A DNA stretch of 64,000 nucleotides from Microglena sp. YARC (taxonomy: Eukaryota > Chlorophyta > Chlorophyceae > Chlamydomonadales > Chlamydomonadaceae). Each line of letters opens with the position of its first letter. Positions within the stretch are counted from its first letter, which is position 1. Location: contig CM039463.1 of NCBI GenBank assembly GCA_022414725.1, forward strand, positions 53,721,955-53,785,954, given 5' to 3'. Of the stretch, positions 46,501-60,435 are shown one piece after another. The translations under genes and the position numbers were made by a program. The notes beneath the pieces are model-generated. The model was not told the origin of the DNA and searched no databases. It was given only the letters and a program-made list of their open reading frames with translations.

Positions 46501-49500
46501 AATGAGCAGAGAATTCGAAATTGTACAAATATTGAGATTTGGGGCCTTTTTTTTGCAAAAGTTTGTTATTGCTGTTTTTCAACACGATTTTGATCTTCTG
46601 GTGAATGAGCAAATTGCCCAAGTGCCAAGGTGCAAAGTTTCGATTTTGCGAATTGCGATGCTTAGATGTGCTCGTGTGAGAATGTGACCTTGTATATAAT
46701 ATATATATAATTGCTATTCGAAGTACAATGAATGCTTAAATGTGCTCATAAATGCTTCATATCGTGACTAATAACATCAAATGTACGATTTTGTGTACAC
46801 ATTTTTTGCCAGGTCTTTTTGTACTTTGTACCGCATTTTACTCTACTTATATGTGGCCAAAACATGATTTCCTTAGTGCTTAATACCATAGGATTTCAAG
46901 GCGTTTCCGAATATGCAATAAAATTTTACATTTGGAGAATATTGAGGCAAAACCTTATTTTTGTCCTTTCCAGGGTGTGTTTTTGTACTTTGTACCGCCA
47001 TTTACGATGCTTATATGTTGGCGAAACATGAATAACAAACAAAAGGTGGTCACAGAATTTCAAGGAGAGTCCGAATATCCAATAAAAATGAGGTTTGTAC
47101 AATTTTGTGTTTTTGTTTTGATGGCCTCATGTTTTTTTACTAGGACACGAATCCTAAGCGATAATCCCTTCAAAACAGAAAATGTACCATTTTCGAATCA
47201 ACTCAATTATAGTGCTAGAGGTAATAGAATTTCGCAAGGAATCCGATTTTGTTATCATATAGATAAAAAAATGACGATTGCAAAAAAGCGTTTTTTTCAC
47301 TAGAATTCCGTACTTTGTACCGCAGTTTGCTATGCTCATATGTTAGCCAAACAACATAAAATTAGTGCACATTGTCATAGAAATGAGCAGAGAATTCGAA
47401 ATTGTACAAATATTGAGATTTGGGGCCTTTTTTTTGCAAAAGTTTGTTATGCTGTTTTCACACGATTTTGATTTTCTCGTGAATGAGCCAAATTGCCCAA
47501 GTGCCAAGGTGCAAAGTTTCGATTTTGCGAATTGCGATGCTTAGATGTGCTCGTGTGAGAATGTGACCTTGGTATATAATATAGATAATTGCTATTCGAA
47601 GTATGAATGCTTAAATGTGCTCATAAATGCTTCATATCGTGACTAATAACATCAAATGTACGATTTTGTGTACACATTTTTTGCCAGGTCTTTTTGTACT
47701 TTGTACCGCACTTTACTCTACTTTTATGTGACCAAAACATGATTTCCTTAGTGCTTAATACCATAGGATTTCAAGGCGTTTCCGAATATGCAATAAAATT
47801 TACATTTGGAGAATATTGAGGCAAAACCTTATTTGTGTCCTTTCCAGGGTGTGTTTTTGTACTTTGTACCGCCATTTACGATGCTTATATGTTGGCGAAA
47901 CATGAATAACAAACAAAAGGTGGTCACAGAATTTCAAGGAGAGTCCGAATATCCAATAAAAATGAGGTTTGGACAATTTTGTGTTTTTTTTTTGATGGCC
48001 TCTTGTTTTTTTTACTAGGACACGAATCCTAATCGATAATCCCTTCAAAACAGAAAATGTCCCATTTTCGAATCAACTCAATTATAGTGCTAGAGGTAAT
48101 AGAATTTCGCAAGGAATCCGATTTTGTTATCGTATAGATAAAAAAATGACGATTGCAAAAAAGCGTTTTTTTCACTAGAATTCCGTACTTTGTACCGCAG
48201 TTTGCTATGCTTATATGTTATCCAAACAACATGAAATTAGTGCACATTATTATAGAAATGAACAGAGAACTCGAAATTGTACAAATATTGAGATTTGGGG
48301 CCTTTTTTTTGCAAAAGTTTGTTTTGCTGTTTTCACACGATTTTGATTTTCTGGTGAATGAGCCAAGGTGCAAAGTTTCGATTTTGCGAATTGCGATGCT
48401 TAGATGTGCTCGTGTGAGAATGTGACCTTGGTATAATAATATAGATAATTGCTATTCGAAGTACAATGAATGCTTCATATCGTGACTAATAACATCAAAT
48501 GTACGATTTTGTGTACACATTTTTTGCCCAAGTCTTTTTGTACTTTGTACCGCACTTTACTCTACTTATATGTGGCCAAAACATGATTTCCTTAGTGCTT
48601 AATACCATAGGATTTCAAGGCGTTTCCGAATATGCAATAAAATTTACATTTGGAGAATATTGAGGCAAAACCTTATTTGTGTCCTTTCCAGGGTGTGTTT
48701 TTGTACTTTGTACCGCCATTTACGATGCTTATATGTTGGCGAAACATGAATAACAAACAAAAGGGGGTCATAGAATTTCAAGGAGAGTCCGAATATCCAA
48801 TAAAAATGAGGTTTGTTTTTTTTTTTTTTTTTTTTGATGGCCTCATGTTTTTTTACTAGGACACCAGGAATCCTAAGCGATAATCCCTTCAAAACAGAAA
48901 ATGTACCATTTTTACTAGGACACCAGGAATCCTAAGCGATAATCCCTTCAAAACAGAAAATGTACCATTTTCGAATCAACTCAATTATAGTGCTAGAGGT
49001 AATAGAATTTCGCAAGGAATCCGATTTTGTTATCGTATAGATAAAAAAAATGACGATTGCAAAAAAGCGTTTTTTTCACTAGAATTCCGTACTTTGTACC
49101 GCAGTTTGCTATGCTTATATGTTAGCCAAACAACATGAAATTAGTGCACATTATTATAGAAATGAAAAGAGAACTCGTAATTGTACAAATATTGAGATTT
49201 TGGGCCTTTTTTTTGCAAAAGTTTGTTTTGCTGTTTTCACACGATTTTGATTTTCTGGTGAATGAGCCAAATTGCTAAGTGCCAAGGTGCAAAGTTTCGA
49301 TTTTGCGAATTGCGATGCTTAGATGTGCTCGTGTGAGAATGTGACCTTGGTATATAATATAGATAATTGCTATTCGAAGTACAATGAATGCTTAAATGTG
49401 CTCATAAATGCTTCATATCGTGACTAATAACATCAAATGTACGATTTTGTGTACACATTTTTTGCCAGGTCTTTTTGTACTTTGTACCGCACTTTACTCT

Positions 49501-52500
49501 ACTTTTATGTGACCAAAACATGATTTCCTTAGTGCTTAAAACCATAGGATTTCAAGGCGTTTCCGAATATGCAATAAAATTTACATTTGGAGAATATTGA
49601 GGCAAAACCTTATTTTTGTCCTTTCCAGGGTGTGTTTTTGTACTTTGTACCGCCATTTACGAGGCTTATATGTTGGCGAAACATGAATAACAAAAACAAG
49701 GGGGTCATAGAATTTCAAGGAGAGTCCGAATATCCAATAAAAATGAGGTTTGGATAAATTTTGTGTTTTTTTTTTGATGGCCTCATGTTTTTTTACTAGG
49801 ACACGAATCCTAAGCGATAATCCCTTCAAAACAGAAAATGTCCCATTTTCGAATCAACTCAATTATAGTGCTAGAGGTAATAGAATTTCGCAAGGAATCC
49901 GATTTTGTTATCGTATAGATAAAAAAATGACGATTGCAAAAAAGCGTTTTTTTCACTAGAATTCCGTACTTTGTACCGCAGTTTGCTATGCTTATATGTT
50001 ATCCAAACAACATGAAATTAGTGCACATTATTATAGAAATGAACAGAGAACTCGAAATTGTACAAATATTGAGATTTGGGGCCTTTTTTTTGCAAAAGTT
50101 TGTTTTGCTGTTTTCACACGATTTTGATTTTCTGGTGAATGAGCCAAATTGCTGAAGTGCCAAGGTGCAAAGTTTCGATTTTGCGAATTGCGATGCTTAG
50201 ATGTGCTCGTGTGAGAATGTGACCTTGGTATATAATATAGATAATTGCTATTCGAAGTACAATGAATGCTTAAATGTGCTCATAAATGCTTCATATCGTG
50301 ACTAATAACATCAAATGTACGATTTTGTGTACACATTTTTTGCCAGGTCTTTTTGTACTTTGTACCGCACTTTACTCTACTTTTATGTGACCAAAACATG
50401 ATTTCCTTAGTGCTTAAAACCATAGGATTTCAAGGCGTTTCCGAATATGCAATAAAATTTACATTTGGAGAATATTGAGGCAAAACCTTATTTTTGTCCT
50501 TTCCAGGGTGTGTTTTTGTACTTTGTACCGCCATTTACGAGGCTTATATGTTGGCGAAACATGAATAACAAAACAAAAAGGGGGTCACAGAATTTCAAGG
50601 AGAGTCCGAATATCCAATAAAAATGAGGTTTGGATAAATTTTGTTTTTTTTTTTTGATGGCCTCATGTTTTTTTACTAGGACACGAATCCTAAGCGATAA
50701 TCCCTTCAAAACAGAAAATGTCCCATTTTCGAATCAACTCAATTATAGTGCTAGAGGTAATAGAATTTCGCAAGGAATCCGATTTTGTTATCGTATAGAT
50801 AAAAAAATGACGTTTGCAAAAAAGCGTTTTTTTCACTAGAATTCCGTACTTTGTACCGCAGTTTGCTATGCTTATATGTTAGCCAAACAACATGAAATTA
50901 GTGCACAGTGTCATAGAAATGAACAGAGAATTCGAAATTGTACAAATATTGAGATTTGGGGCCTTTTTTTTGCAAAAGTTTGTTTTGCTGTTTTCACACG
51001 ATTTTGATTTTCTGGTGAATGAGCCAAATTGCCCAAGTGCCAAGGTGCAAAGTTTCGATTTTGCGAATTGCGATGCTTAGATGTGCTCGTGTGAGAATGT
51101 GACCTTGGTATATAATATAGATAATTGCTATTCGAAGTACAATGAATGCTGCTCATAAATGCTTATATCGTGACTAATAACATCAAATGTACGATTTTGT
51201 GTACACATTTTTTGCCAGTCTTTTTTGTACTTTGTACCGCACTTTACTCTACTTATATGTGGCCAAAACATGATTTCCTTAGTGCTTAATACCATAGGAT
51301 TTCAAGGCGTTTCCGAATATGCAATAAAATTTACATTTGGAGAATATTGAGGCAAAACCTTATTTGTGTCCTTTCCAGGGTGTGTTTTTGTACTTTGTAC
51401 CGCCATTTACGATGCTTATATGTTGGCGAAACATGAATAACAAACAAAAGGGGGTCACAGAATTTCAAGGAGAGTCCGAATATCCAATAAAAATGAGGTT
51501 TGGGTTTTTTTTTTTTTTTTTTTTGATGGCCTCATGTTTTTTTTACTAGGACACGAATCCTAAGCGATAATCCCTTCAAAACAGAAAATGTACCATTTTC
51601 GAATCAACTCAATTATAGTGCTAGAGGTAATAGAATTTCGCAAGGAATCCGATTTTGTTATCGTATAGATAAAAAAATGACGATTGCAAAAAAGCGTTTT
51701 TTTCACTAGAATTCCGTACTTTGTACCGCAGTTTGCTATGCTTATATGTTAGCCAAACAACATGAAATTAGTGCACATTGTCATAGAAATGAACAGAGAA
51801 TTCGAAATTGTACAAATATTGAGATTTGGGGCCTTTTTTTTGCAAAAGTTTGTTTTGCTGTTTTCACACGATTTTGATTTTCTGGTGAATGAGCCAAATT
51901 GCCCAAGTGCCAAGGTGCAAAGTTTCGATTTTGCGAATTGCGATGCTTAGATGTGCTCGTGTGAGAATGTGACCTTGGTATATAATATAGATAATTGCTA
52001 TTCGAAGTACAATGAATGCTTAAATGTGCTCATAAATGCTTCATATCGTGACTAATAACATCAAATGTACGATTTTGTGTACACATTTTTTGCCAGGTCT
52101 TTTTGTACTTTGTACCGCACTTTACTCTACTTATATGTGGCCAAAACATGATTTCCTTAGTGCTTAATACCATAGGATTTCAAGGCGTTTCCGAATATGC
52201 AATAAAATTTACATTTGGAGAATATTGAGGCAAAACCTTATTTGTGTCCTTTCCAGGGTGTGTTTTTGTACTTTGTACCGCCATTTACGATGCTTATATG
52301 TTGGCGAAACATGAATAACAAACAAAAGGGGGTCACAGAATTTCAAGGAGAGTCCGAATATCCAATAAAAATGAGGTTTGGATAAATTTTTTTTTTTTTT
52401 TTGATGGCCTCATGTTTTTTTTTACTAGGACACCGAATCCTAAGCGATAATCCCTTCAAAACAGAAAATGTACCATTTTCGAATCAACTCAATTATAGTG

Positions 52501-55500
52501 CTAGAGGTAATAGAATTTCGCAAGGAATCCGATTTTGTTATCATATAGATAAAAAAATGACGATTGCAAAAAAGCGTTTTTTTCACTAGAATTCCGTACT
52601 TTGTACCGCAGTTTGCTATGCTTATATGTTAGCCAAACAACATGAAATTAGTGCACAGTGTCATAGAAATGAACAGAGAATTCGAAATTGTAAAAATATT
52701 GAGATTTGGGGCCTTTTTTTTGCAAAAGTTTGTTTTGCTGTTTTCACACGATTTTGATTTTCTGGTGAATGAGCCAAATTGCCCAAGGTGCAAAGTTTCG
52801 ATTTTGCGAATTGCGATGCTTAGATGTGCTCGTGTGAGAATGTGACCTCGCTACATAATACAGATAATTGCTATTCGAAGTACAATGAATGCTTAAATGT
52901 GCTCATGAATGCTTCATATCGTGACTAATAACATCAAATGTACGATTTTGTGTACACATTTTTTGCCAAGTCTTTTTGTACTTTGTACCGCACTTTACTC
53001 TACTTATATGTGGCCAAAACATGATTTCCTTAGTGCTTAATACCATAGGATTTCAAGGCGTTTCCGAATATGCAATAAAATTTACATTTGGAGAATATTG
53101 AGGCAAAACCTTATTTGTGTCCTTTCCAGGGTGTGTTTTTGTACTTTGTACCGCCATTTACGATGCTTATATGTTGGCGAAACATGTATAACAAACAAAA
53201 GGGGGTCATAGAATTTCAAGGAGAGTCCGAATATCCAATAAAAATGAGGTTTGGGTAAAAAACAAAAAAATTTGATGGCCTCATGTTTATTTTACTTGGA
53301 CACGAATCCTAATAATCCCTTCAAAACAGAAAATGTACCATTTTCGAATCAACTCAATTATAGTGCTAGAGGTAATAGAATTTCGCAAGGAATACGATTT
53401 TGATATCATATAGATAAAAAAATGACGATTGCAAAAAAGCGTTTTTTTCACTAGAATTCCGTACTTTGTACCGCAGTTTGCTATGCTTATATGTTAGCCA
53501 AACAACATGAAATTAGTGCACATTTTCATAGAAATGAACAGAGAATTCGAAATTGTACAAATATTGAGATTTGGGGCCTTTTTTTTGCAAAAGTTTGTTA
53601 TGCTGTTTTCACACGATTTTGATTTTCTGGTGAATGAGCCAAATTGCCCAAGGTGCAAAGTTTCGATTTTGCGAATTGCGATGCTTAGATGTGCTCGTGT
53701 GAGAATGTGACCTTGATACATAATACAGATAATTGCTATTCGAAGTACAATGAATGCTTAAATGTGCTCATAAATGCTTCATATCGTGACTAATAACATC
53801 AAATGTACGATTTTGTGTACACATTTTTGCCAGGTCTTTTTGTACTTTGTACCGCACTTTACTCTACTTATATGTGGCAAAACATGATTTCCTTGGTGCT
53901 TAATACCATAGGATTTCAAGGCGTTTCCGAATATGCAATAAAATTTACATTTGGAGAATATTGAGGCAAAACCTTATTTGTGTCCTTTCCAGGGTGTGTT
54001 TTTGTACTTTGTACCGCCATTTACGATGCTTATATGTTGGCGAAACATGAATAACAAACAAAAGGGGGTCATAGAATTTCAAGGAGAGTCCGAATATCCA
54101 ATAAAAATGAGGTTTGGATAATTTTTTTTTTTTTTTTTGATGGCCTCATGTTTTTTTTACTAGGACACGAATCCTAAGCGATAATCCCTTCAAAACAGAA
54201 AATGTACCATTTTCGAATCAACTCAATTACAGTGCTAGAGGTAATAGAATTTCGCAAGGAATACGATTTTGTTATCATATAGATAAAAAAATGACGATTG
54301 CAAAAAAGCGTTTTTTTCACTAGAATTCCGTACTTTGTACCGCAGTTTGCTATGCTTATATGTTAGCCAAACAACATGAAATTAGTGCACAATGTCATAG
54401 AAATGAACAGAGAATTCGAAATTGTACAAATATTGAGATTTGGGGCCTTTTTTTTGCAAAAGTTTGTTTTGCTGTTTTCACACGATTTTGATTTTCTGGT
54501 GAATGAGCCAAATTGCCCAAGGTGCAAAGTTTCGATTTTGCGAATTGCGATGCTTAGATGTGCTCGTGTGAGAATGTGACCTTGCTACATAATACAGATA
54601 ATTGCTATTCGAAGTACAATGAATGCTTAAATGTGCTCATAAATGCTTCATATCGTGACTAATAACATCAAATGTACGATTTTGTGTACACATTTTTTGC
54701 CAGGTCTTTTTGTACTTTGTACCGCACTTTACTCTACTTATATGTGGCAAAAACATGATTTCCTTAGTGCTTAATACCATAGGATTTCAAGGCGTTTCCG
54801 AATATGCAATAAAATTTACATTTGGAGAATATTGAGGCAAAACCTTATTTGTGTCCTTTCCAGGGTGTGTTTTTGTACTTTGTACCGCCATTTACGATGC
54901 TTATATGTTGGCGAAACATGAATAACAAACAAAAGGGGGTCATAGAATTTCAAGGAGAGTCCGAATATCCAATAAAAATGAGGTTTGGATAAATTTTGTG
55001 TTTTTTTTTTGATGGCCTAATGTTTATTTTACTAGGACACGAATCCTAAGCGATAATCCCTTCAAAACAGAAAATGTACCATTTTCGAATCAACTCAATT
55101 ATAGTGCTAGAGGTAATAGAATTTCGCAAGGAATACGATTTTGTTATCATATAGATAAAAAAATGACGATTGCAAAAAAGTGTTTTTTTCACTAGAATTC
55201 CGTACTTTGTACCGCAGTTTGCTATGCTTATATGTTAGCCAAACAACATGAAATTAGTGCACATTTTCATAGAAATGAACAGAGAATTCGAATTGTACAA
55301 ATATTGAGATTTGGGGCCTTTTTTTTTGCAAAAGTTTGTTTTGCTGTTTTCACACGATTTTGATTTTCTGGTGAATGAGCCAAATTGCATAAGTGCCAAG
55401 GTGCAAAGTTTCGATTTTGCGAATTGCGATGCTTAGATGTGCTCGTGTGAGAATGTGACCTTGGTATATAATATAGATAATTGCTATTCGAAGTACAATG

Positions 55501-57710
55501 AATGCTTAAATGTGCTCATAAATGCTTCATATCGTGACTAATAACATCAAATGTACGATTTTGTGTACACATTTTTTGCCAGGTCTTTTTGTACTTTGTA
55601 CCGCACTTTACTCTACTTATATGTGGCCAAAACATGATTTCCTTAGTGCTTGATACCATTGGATTTCAAGGCGTTTCCGAATATGCAATAAAATTTACAT
55701 TTAGAGAATATTGAGGCAAAACCTTATTTTTGTCCTTTCCAGGGTGTGTTTTTGTACTTTGTACCGCCATTTACGATGCTTATATGTTGGCGAAACATGA
55801 ATAACAAACAAAAGGGGGTCATAGAATTTCAAGGAGCGTCCGAATATCCAATAAAAATGAGGTTTGGACAATTTTGTGTTTTTTTTTTGATGGCCTCATG
55901 TTTATTTTACTAGGACACGAATCGATAAGCGATAATCCCTTCAAAACAGAAAATGTACCATTTTCGAATCAACTCAATTACAGTGCTAGAGGTAATAGAA
56001 TTTCGCAAGGAATACGATTTTGTTATCATATAGATAAAAAAATGACGATTGCAAAAAAGCGTTTTTTTCACTAGAATTCCGTACTTTGTACCGCAGTTTG
56101 CTATGCTTATATGTTAGCCAAACAACATGAAATTAGTGCACATTGTCATAGAAATGAACAGAGAATTCGACATTGTACAAATATTAAGATTTGGGGCCTT
56201 TTTTTTGCAAAAGTTTGTTTTGCTGTTTTCACACGATTTTGATTTTCTGGTGAATGAGCCAAATTGCCCAAGGTGCAAAGTTTCGATTTTGCGAATTGCG
56301 ATGCTTAGATGTGCTCGTGTGAGAATGTGACCTTGATACATAATACAGATAATTGCTATTCGAAGTACAATGAATGCTTAAATGTGCTCATAAATGCTTC
56401 ATATCGTGACTAATAACATAAAATGTACGATTTTGTGTACACATTTTTTGCCAGGTCTTTTTGTACTTTGTACCGCACTTTACTCTACTTATATGTGGCC
56501 AAAACATGATTTCCTTAGTGCTTAATACCATAGGATTTCAAGGCGTTTCGAATATGCAATAAAATTTACATTTGGAGATATTGAGGCAAAAACCTTATTT
56601 TTGTCCTTTTCCAGGGTGTGTTTTTGTACTTTGTACCGCCATTTACGATGCTTATATGTTGGCGAAACATGAATAACAAACAAAAGGGGGTCACAGAATT
56701 TCAAGGAGAGTCCGAATATCCAATAAAAATGAGGTTTGGATAAATTTTGTGTTTTTTTTTTGATGGCCTCATGTTCATTTTACTAGGACACGAATCCCAA
56801 GCGATAATCCCTTCAAACAGAAAATGTACCATTTTCGAATCAACTCAATTATAGTGCTAGAGGTAATAGAATTTCGCAAGGAATACGATTTTGTTATCAT
56901 ATAGATAAAAAATGACGATTGCAAAAAAAGCGTTTTTTTTCACTAGAATTCCGTACTTTGTACCGCAGTTTGCTATGCTTATATGTTAGCCAAACAACAT
57001 GAAATTAGTGCACATTGTCATAGAAATGAACAGAGAATTCGACATTGTACAAATATTGAGATTTGGGGCCTTTTTTTTTGCAAAAAGTTTTGTTTTGCTG
57101 TTTTCACACGATTTTGATTTTCTGGTGAATGAGCCAAATTGCATTAGTGCCAAGGTGCAAAGTTTCGATTTTGCGAATTGCGATGCTTAGATGTGCTCGT
57201 TTGAGAATGTGACCTTGATACATAATACAGATAATTGCTACTCGAAGTACAATGAATGCTTAAATGTGCTCATAAATGCTTCATATCGTGACTAATAACA
57301 TAAAATGTACGATTTTGTGTACACATTTTTTGCCAGGTCTTTTTGTACTTTGTACCGCACTTTACTCTACTTATATGTGGCCAAAACATGATTTCCTTAG
57401 TGCTTAATACCATAGGATTTCAAGGCGTTTCCGAATATGCAATAAAATTTACATTTGGAGAATATTGAGGCAAAACCTTATTTTTGTCCTTTCCTGGGTG
57501 TGTTTTTGTACTTTGTACCGCCATTTACGATGCTTATATGTTGGCGAAACATGAATAACAAACAAAAGGGGGTCACAGAATTTCAAGGAGAGTCCGAATA
57601 TCCAATAAAAATGAGGTTTGGATAATTTTGTGTTTTGTTTATGATGGCCTCATGTTTTTTTTACTAGGACACGAATCCTAAGCGATAATCCCTTCAAAAC
57701 AGAAAATGTA
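40541..57710 (+). repeat. Satellite array, ~880-bp unit, 19.5 copies
   Basis: Units start at TATAATATAGATAATTGC or close variants near 40541, 41424, 42301, 43172, 44055, 44933, 45812, 46692, 47572, 48432, 49351, 50228, 51109, 51983, 52852, 53714, 54589, 55474, 56337 and 57219 (the last incomplete). The unit is AT-rich with a variable T-run before GATGGCCTCATG. Inside each unit the box TTTGTACTTTGTACCGC followed by a TGCTTATATGT-like word occurs three times (as CGCAC, CGCCA and CGCAG variants), so the unit is itself an old internal multiplication. Short frames of 60-123 codons recur in every copy and are repeat by-products. The array ends abruptly at 57710 in mid-unit. Confidence 0.97.
48852..48969 (+). 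repeat. 59-bp local duplication within one satellite unit
   Basis: TTTACTAGGACACCAGGAAT begins at 48852 and again at 48911, each continuing to AAAATGTACCATTTT. Only this unit has the duplication, together with a CCAGG variant of the usual CACGAATCC. Confidence 0.9.
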
Positions 57711-57868
57711 TCAAATACATTATGACAATGACATGGCACGCGGGCGCCGTACTGCAGTATCTGAACACATTGCCACCGGGTGTGACGCGTGTGACCCAGG
57801 GGCCCCTGGTGTGACCAGATCAGGGACAGTTACGAGTATTCTGCTGCCAGACTGGCTGCCAAGTGTGA
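57711..57868 (+). other. Short unassigned segment
   Basis: GC-richer than the flanking satellite. No gene or repeat is recognised. Confidence 0.4.
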
Positions 57869-58250
57869 GATCAGTGTGTCCATGTACTGCTCAGCGACCT
57901 ATACTTACCAAGGGCAGTGTGTCCATGTACTGCTCGGCGACCTGTACTAACCAAGGGCAGTGTGTCCATGTACTGCTCAGCGATCTATACTTACCAAGGG
58001 CAGTGTGTACATGTACTGCTCAGCAACCTATACTTACCAAGGGCAGTGTGTCCATGTACTACTAAGCGACCTATACAAACCAAGGGCAGTGTGTCCACGT
58101 ATTGCTCAGCGACCTATACTCATACTGACCAAGGGCAGTGTGTCCATGTACTTCTCAGCGACCTATACCAACCAAGGGCAGTGTGTCCATGTACTGCTCA
58201 GCGACCTATACCAACCAAGGGCAGTGTGTCCATGTACTGCTAAGTGACCT
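57869..58250 (+). repeat. 43-bp tandem repeat, about 9 copies
   Basis: The unit runs from CAGTGTGTCCATGTACTGCT through CAGCGACCTATAC to TTACCAAGGG. One unit near 58086-58134 carries a 6-bp insertion (CATACT). As 43 is not divisible by three, the same repeat reads open in several frames; none is a credible protein. Confidence 0.93.
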
Positions 58251-58760
58251 ATAATAACCAACGGCTGTTCAAGCGTATGTGCTGGGTACTTGGTGCATTG
58301 CATGTGCATGCATGTAAGGCGAGGTGCATGGCTGCAAGTGCATGAATGCAAGTCTAGTGAGGTGCATACATGCATGATTCTATATGCATGATGGTTGTAA
58401 TGCAATTGATACCTTACCTAACTAGGTAGTCCAGGCTTTGCTTCATTGTTTGAGTGTGTACAATATACAACCTTGCCCACACAAGTCTAGTATACATCTT
58501 ATGCACCATCATTGTGTTCCCTTGTTTGTTTTGGCTGCATCACAACAAATGATCTGACATCTAATGGGCGTTCCTGCTTCCGAACGGATTTTTTATTTTA
58601 CTGAAATCTTACGATAAATATTGTAAGATCGTTTTCGCAAATTAATTGGTTTTGCTTTTTTGGTGTATTTTACGAAAATATTTTACAATTTATTATGTAA
58701 GATTGTTTTGTTGCATTCCGGAGAAAGAGACTATTCCCTTCAATTTCAATTGTAACATTG
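58251..58760. other. TGCATG-rich and AT-rich unassigned DNA
   Basis: 58290-58400 is dense in TGCATG words (TGCATGTGCATGCATG and others). 58598-58630 holds an ATCTTAC/GTAAGAT inverted repeat across 10 bases, and a related AAAATATTTTAC / GTAAGATTG stretch follows. No gene is seen. Confidence 0.5.
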
Positions 58761-58770
58761 ATTTGCTCGT

Positions 58771-59100
58771 TTGGAGAGAGAGAAAGTTCCTTCGAAGTAT
58801 TCCAATACAAAATCAATTGTAGAGGACAGTCAAGAGGAAGGTGAAAGCTGTTTACAAAGTCTTGAACGCATTGCTCACAATTATTTATCTCACAACTCAC
58901 AACTCAACAGTTCGAAAGTACAACTTAGTACTTATGACAGGCTATCACGTTGTAGAAAGAGGGCCAATGCTAACTTGTTGGGTAACAACAGCGCCTGTAC
59001 AATCGCTGCACTAGAATCTCCTCCTCCATGCCCCCATCCCCATCTTCCTCCTCCTCCATCTCCTCCTCCTTAGCAATGTCTACATTGTCTCCATCCGATT
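58771..59100 (+). other. Unassigned open frame ending in CCT-rich tract
   Basis: A 100-codon forward frame (58771-59073) ends in a proline-rich stretch caused by a CTCCTC/CCATCC microsatellite at about 59018-59072. No motif or splice context supports it as a gene. Confidence 0.3.
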
Positions 59101-59138
59101 GCACAGCCCTCTGCCTTGGTGTCCTTCTCAATGGATTG

Positions 59139-59900
59139 GCAGCTTGACCCCTTTGCATGACTCCTTGCTGTGCATTGATTGCCATGCCCAGCACCTTCTC
59201 TGGCAGCTTGACCCCTTTGCATGACCTGGCAGCTTGACCCCTTTGCATGACCCCTTGATGTGCATTGATTGACCCCCCCTTGCCGGGCCCCCCCTTGCTG
59301 CGCATGCATGAAAGACTGTTTTGATAAGTCGGTAAGGCTTTGCTTCATGCCTTGCGCTTTCACCTCTTTTCATGCCTTGCGCTTTCACCTCCTTTCATGC
59401 CTTGCGCAAATTGCCTTTCGCATCCTGCATTGCTTTGCTGCGCATCCGCATTAGCACCGGGTGGCCCTGCATGGTCCCGAGTTGCACCTAATTCTCGCAC
59501 CTTTTGCGCAATGCATTTCACTGCTATGGGAATTCACTTCAGCTCTGTTCTCATGATCTGCTGCTTTGCCTTTCGCTTCTGCATCGCCTTGCTGCGCATC
59601 TGCATTAGCACCGGGTGGTTGTGAATAACCCCCGAGTTGCTTCTAATTCTCGCACCCTTTGCCGCAATGCATTTCACTGTCACTGTCCTGCCTAGCACCT
59701 TCTCTGGTGGATGCTGGGCAGATAGCCAGGAGCACTGGCGCTCGGAGCACTGGATAGGTCTGCCTACCTGCATGGCGGTTACCCGCCTGCACCTGCCAGA
59801 CCAGACCAGGACACGCGCCGGGCCAGCACCTGCGCCGGAGTACTGGCGAACAGCTCTGCACCCGCCTGCACCTTCCTGAGGCCTGCCTACCTGCATGATG
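59139..59900 (+). repeat. Patchwork of small direct duplications
   Basis: GGCAGCTTGACCCCTTTGCA occurs three times between 59139 and 59250, and GCGCTTTCACCTC twice near 59356-59396. A segment around TTAGCACCGGGTGG is repeated with 154-bp spacing (59451 and 59605). A segment TGCCTACCTGCATG-GGTTACCCGC is repeated with 124-bp spacing (about 59760 and 59884). The duplications are independent of each other. Confidence 0.8.
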
Positions 59901-60435
59901 GTTACCCGCTTGCACCTGCGTCAGAGTAATGGCGGACAGTACTGCATACCCATATTGGCATGCATCCTTAGCTACCGTTCCAAGATTTCCATAGCGTCTG
60001 GTTTGGTTATGAATTGCATTGTAGTGGTAGACTGCAATTGTAGCCCAGACTTAGCTGCCTTGTGCCTGTGTTGACCAAGTTACTGCTTGCCAACAGGTTG
60101 CCTTGTTTATTGGTTAATCTTTGCCGGGAGTGTGGTTGGGTGTGTTATGTTGTGATTGGTACTTTTACATGACACTGACATATGGATCATGTACACCTGC
60201 AGTTCTTATATTTTACTGTGTTCTTGCCCACCTCGGCCACCTACCTATTTACTAGGTTTGTTTTAGTGGCCCAGTACTGCAATAGGTAAAGCAAAGATGT
60301 GTAGTTGAGGCCTGCTTGACTTGCATAGCATGACTGATGAAATGTCACAGCCCAGAAGAATTTAGCCCTTTTGCCTGTTCCGTCTAGGCATTCGGTGGAT
60401 CAAGTTTTTCTTGACAGGTTTTAGGATTGATTTTT
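59901..60435. other. Unassigned DNA
   Basis: No repeat, domain or RNA gene recognised between the duplications and the palindrome arm. Confidence 0.4.

Noticed and set aside
40942..57190. Family of 60-123-residue small proteins repeated about 20 times
   Set aside because: They are the same segments of the 880-bp satellite; lengths vary with T-run indels and no codon bias or start context is seen.
4658..57710. Centromere assignment for the two large satellites
   Set aside because: Long satellites are compatible with a centromere or heterochromatin, but no CENP-B-like box is visible and sequence alone cannot show it.
57706..58247. Repeat protein with CPCTAQRP-like units
   Set aside because: The 43-bp period makes all three frames give the same repeated peptides; this is a minisatellite.
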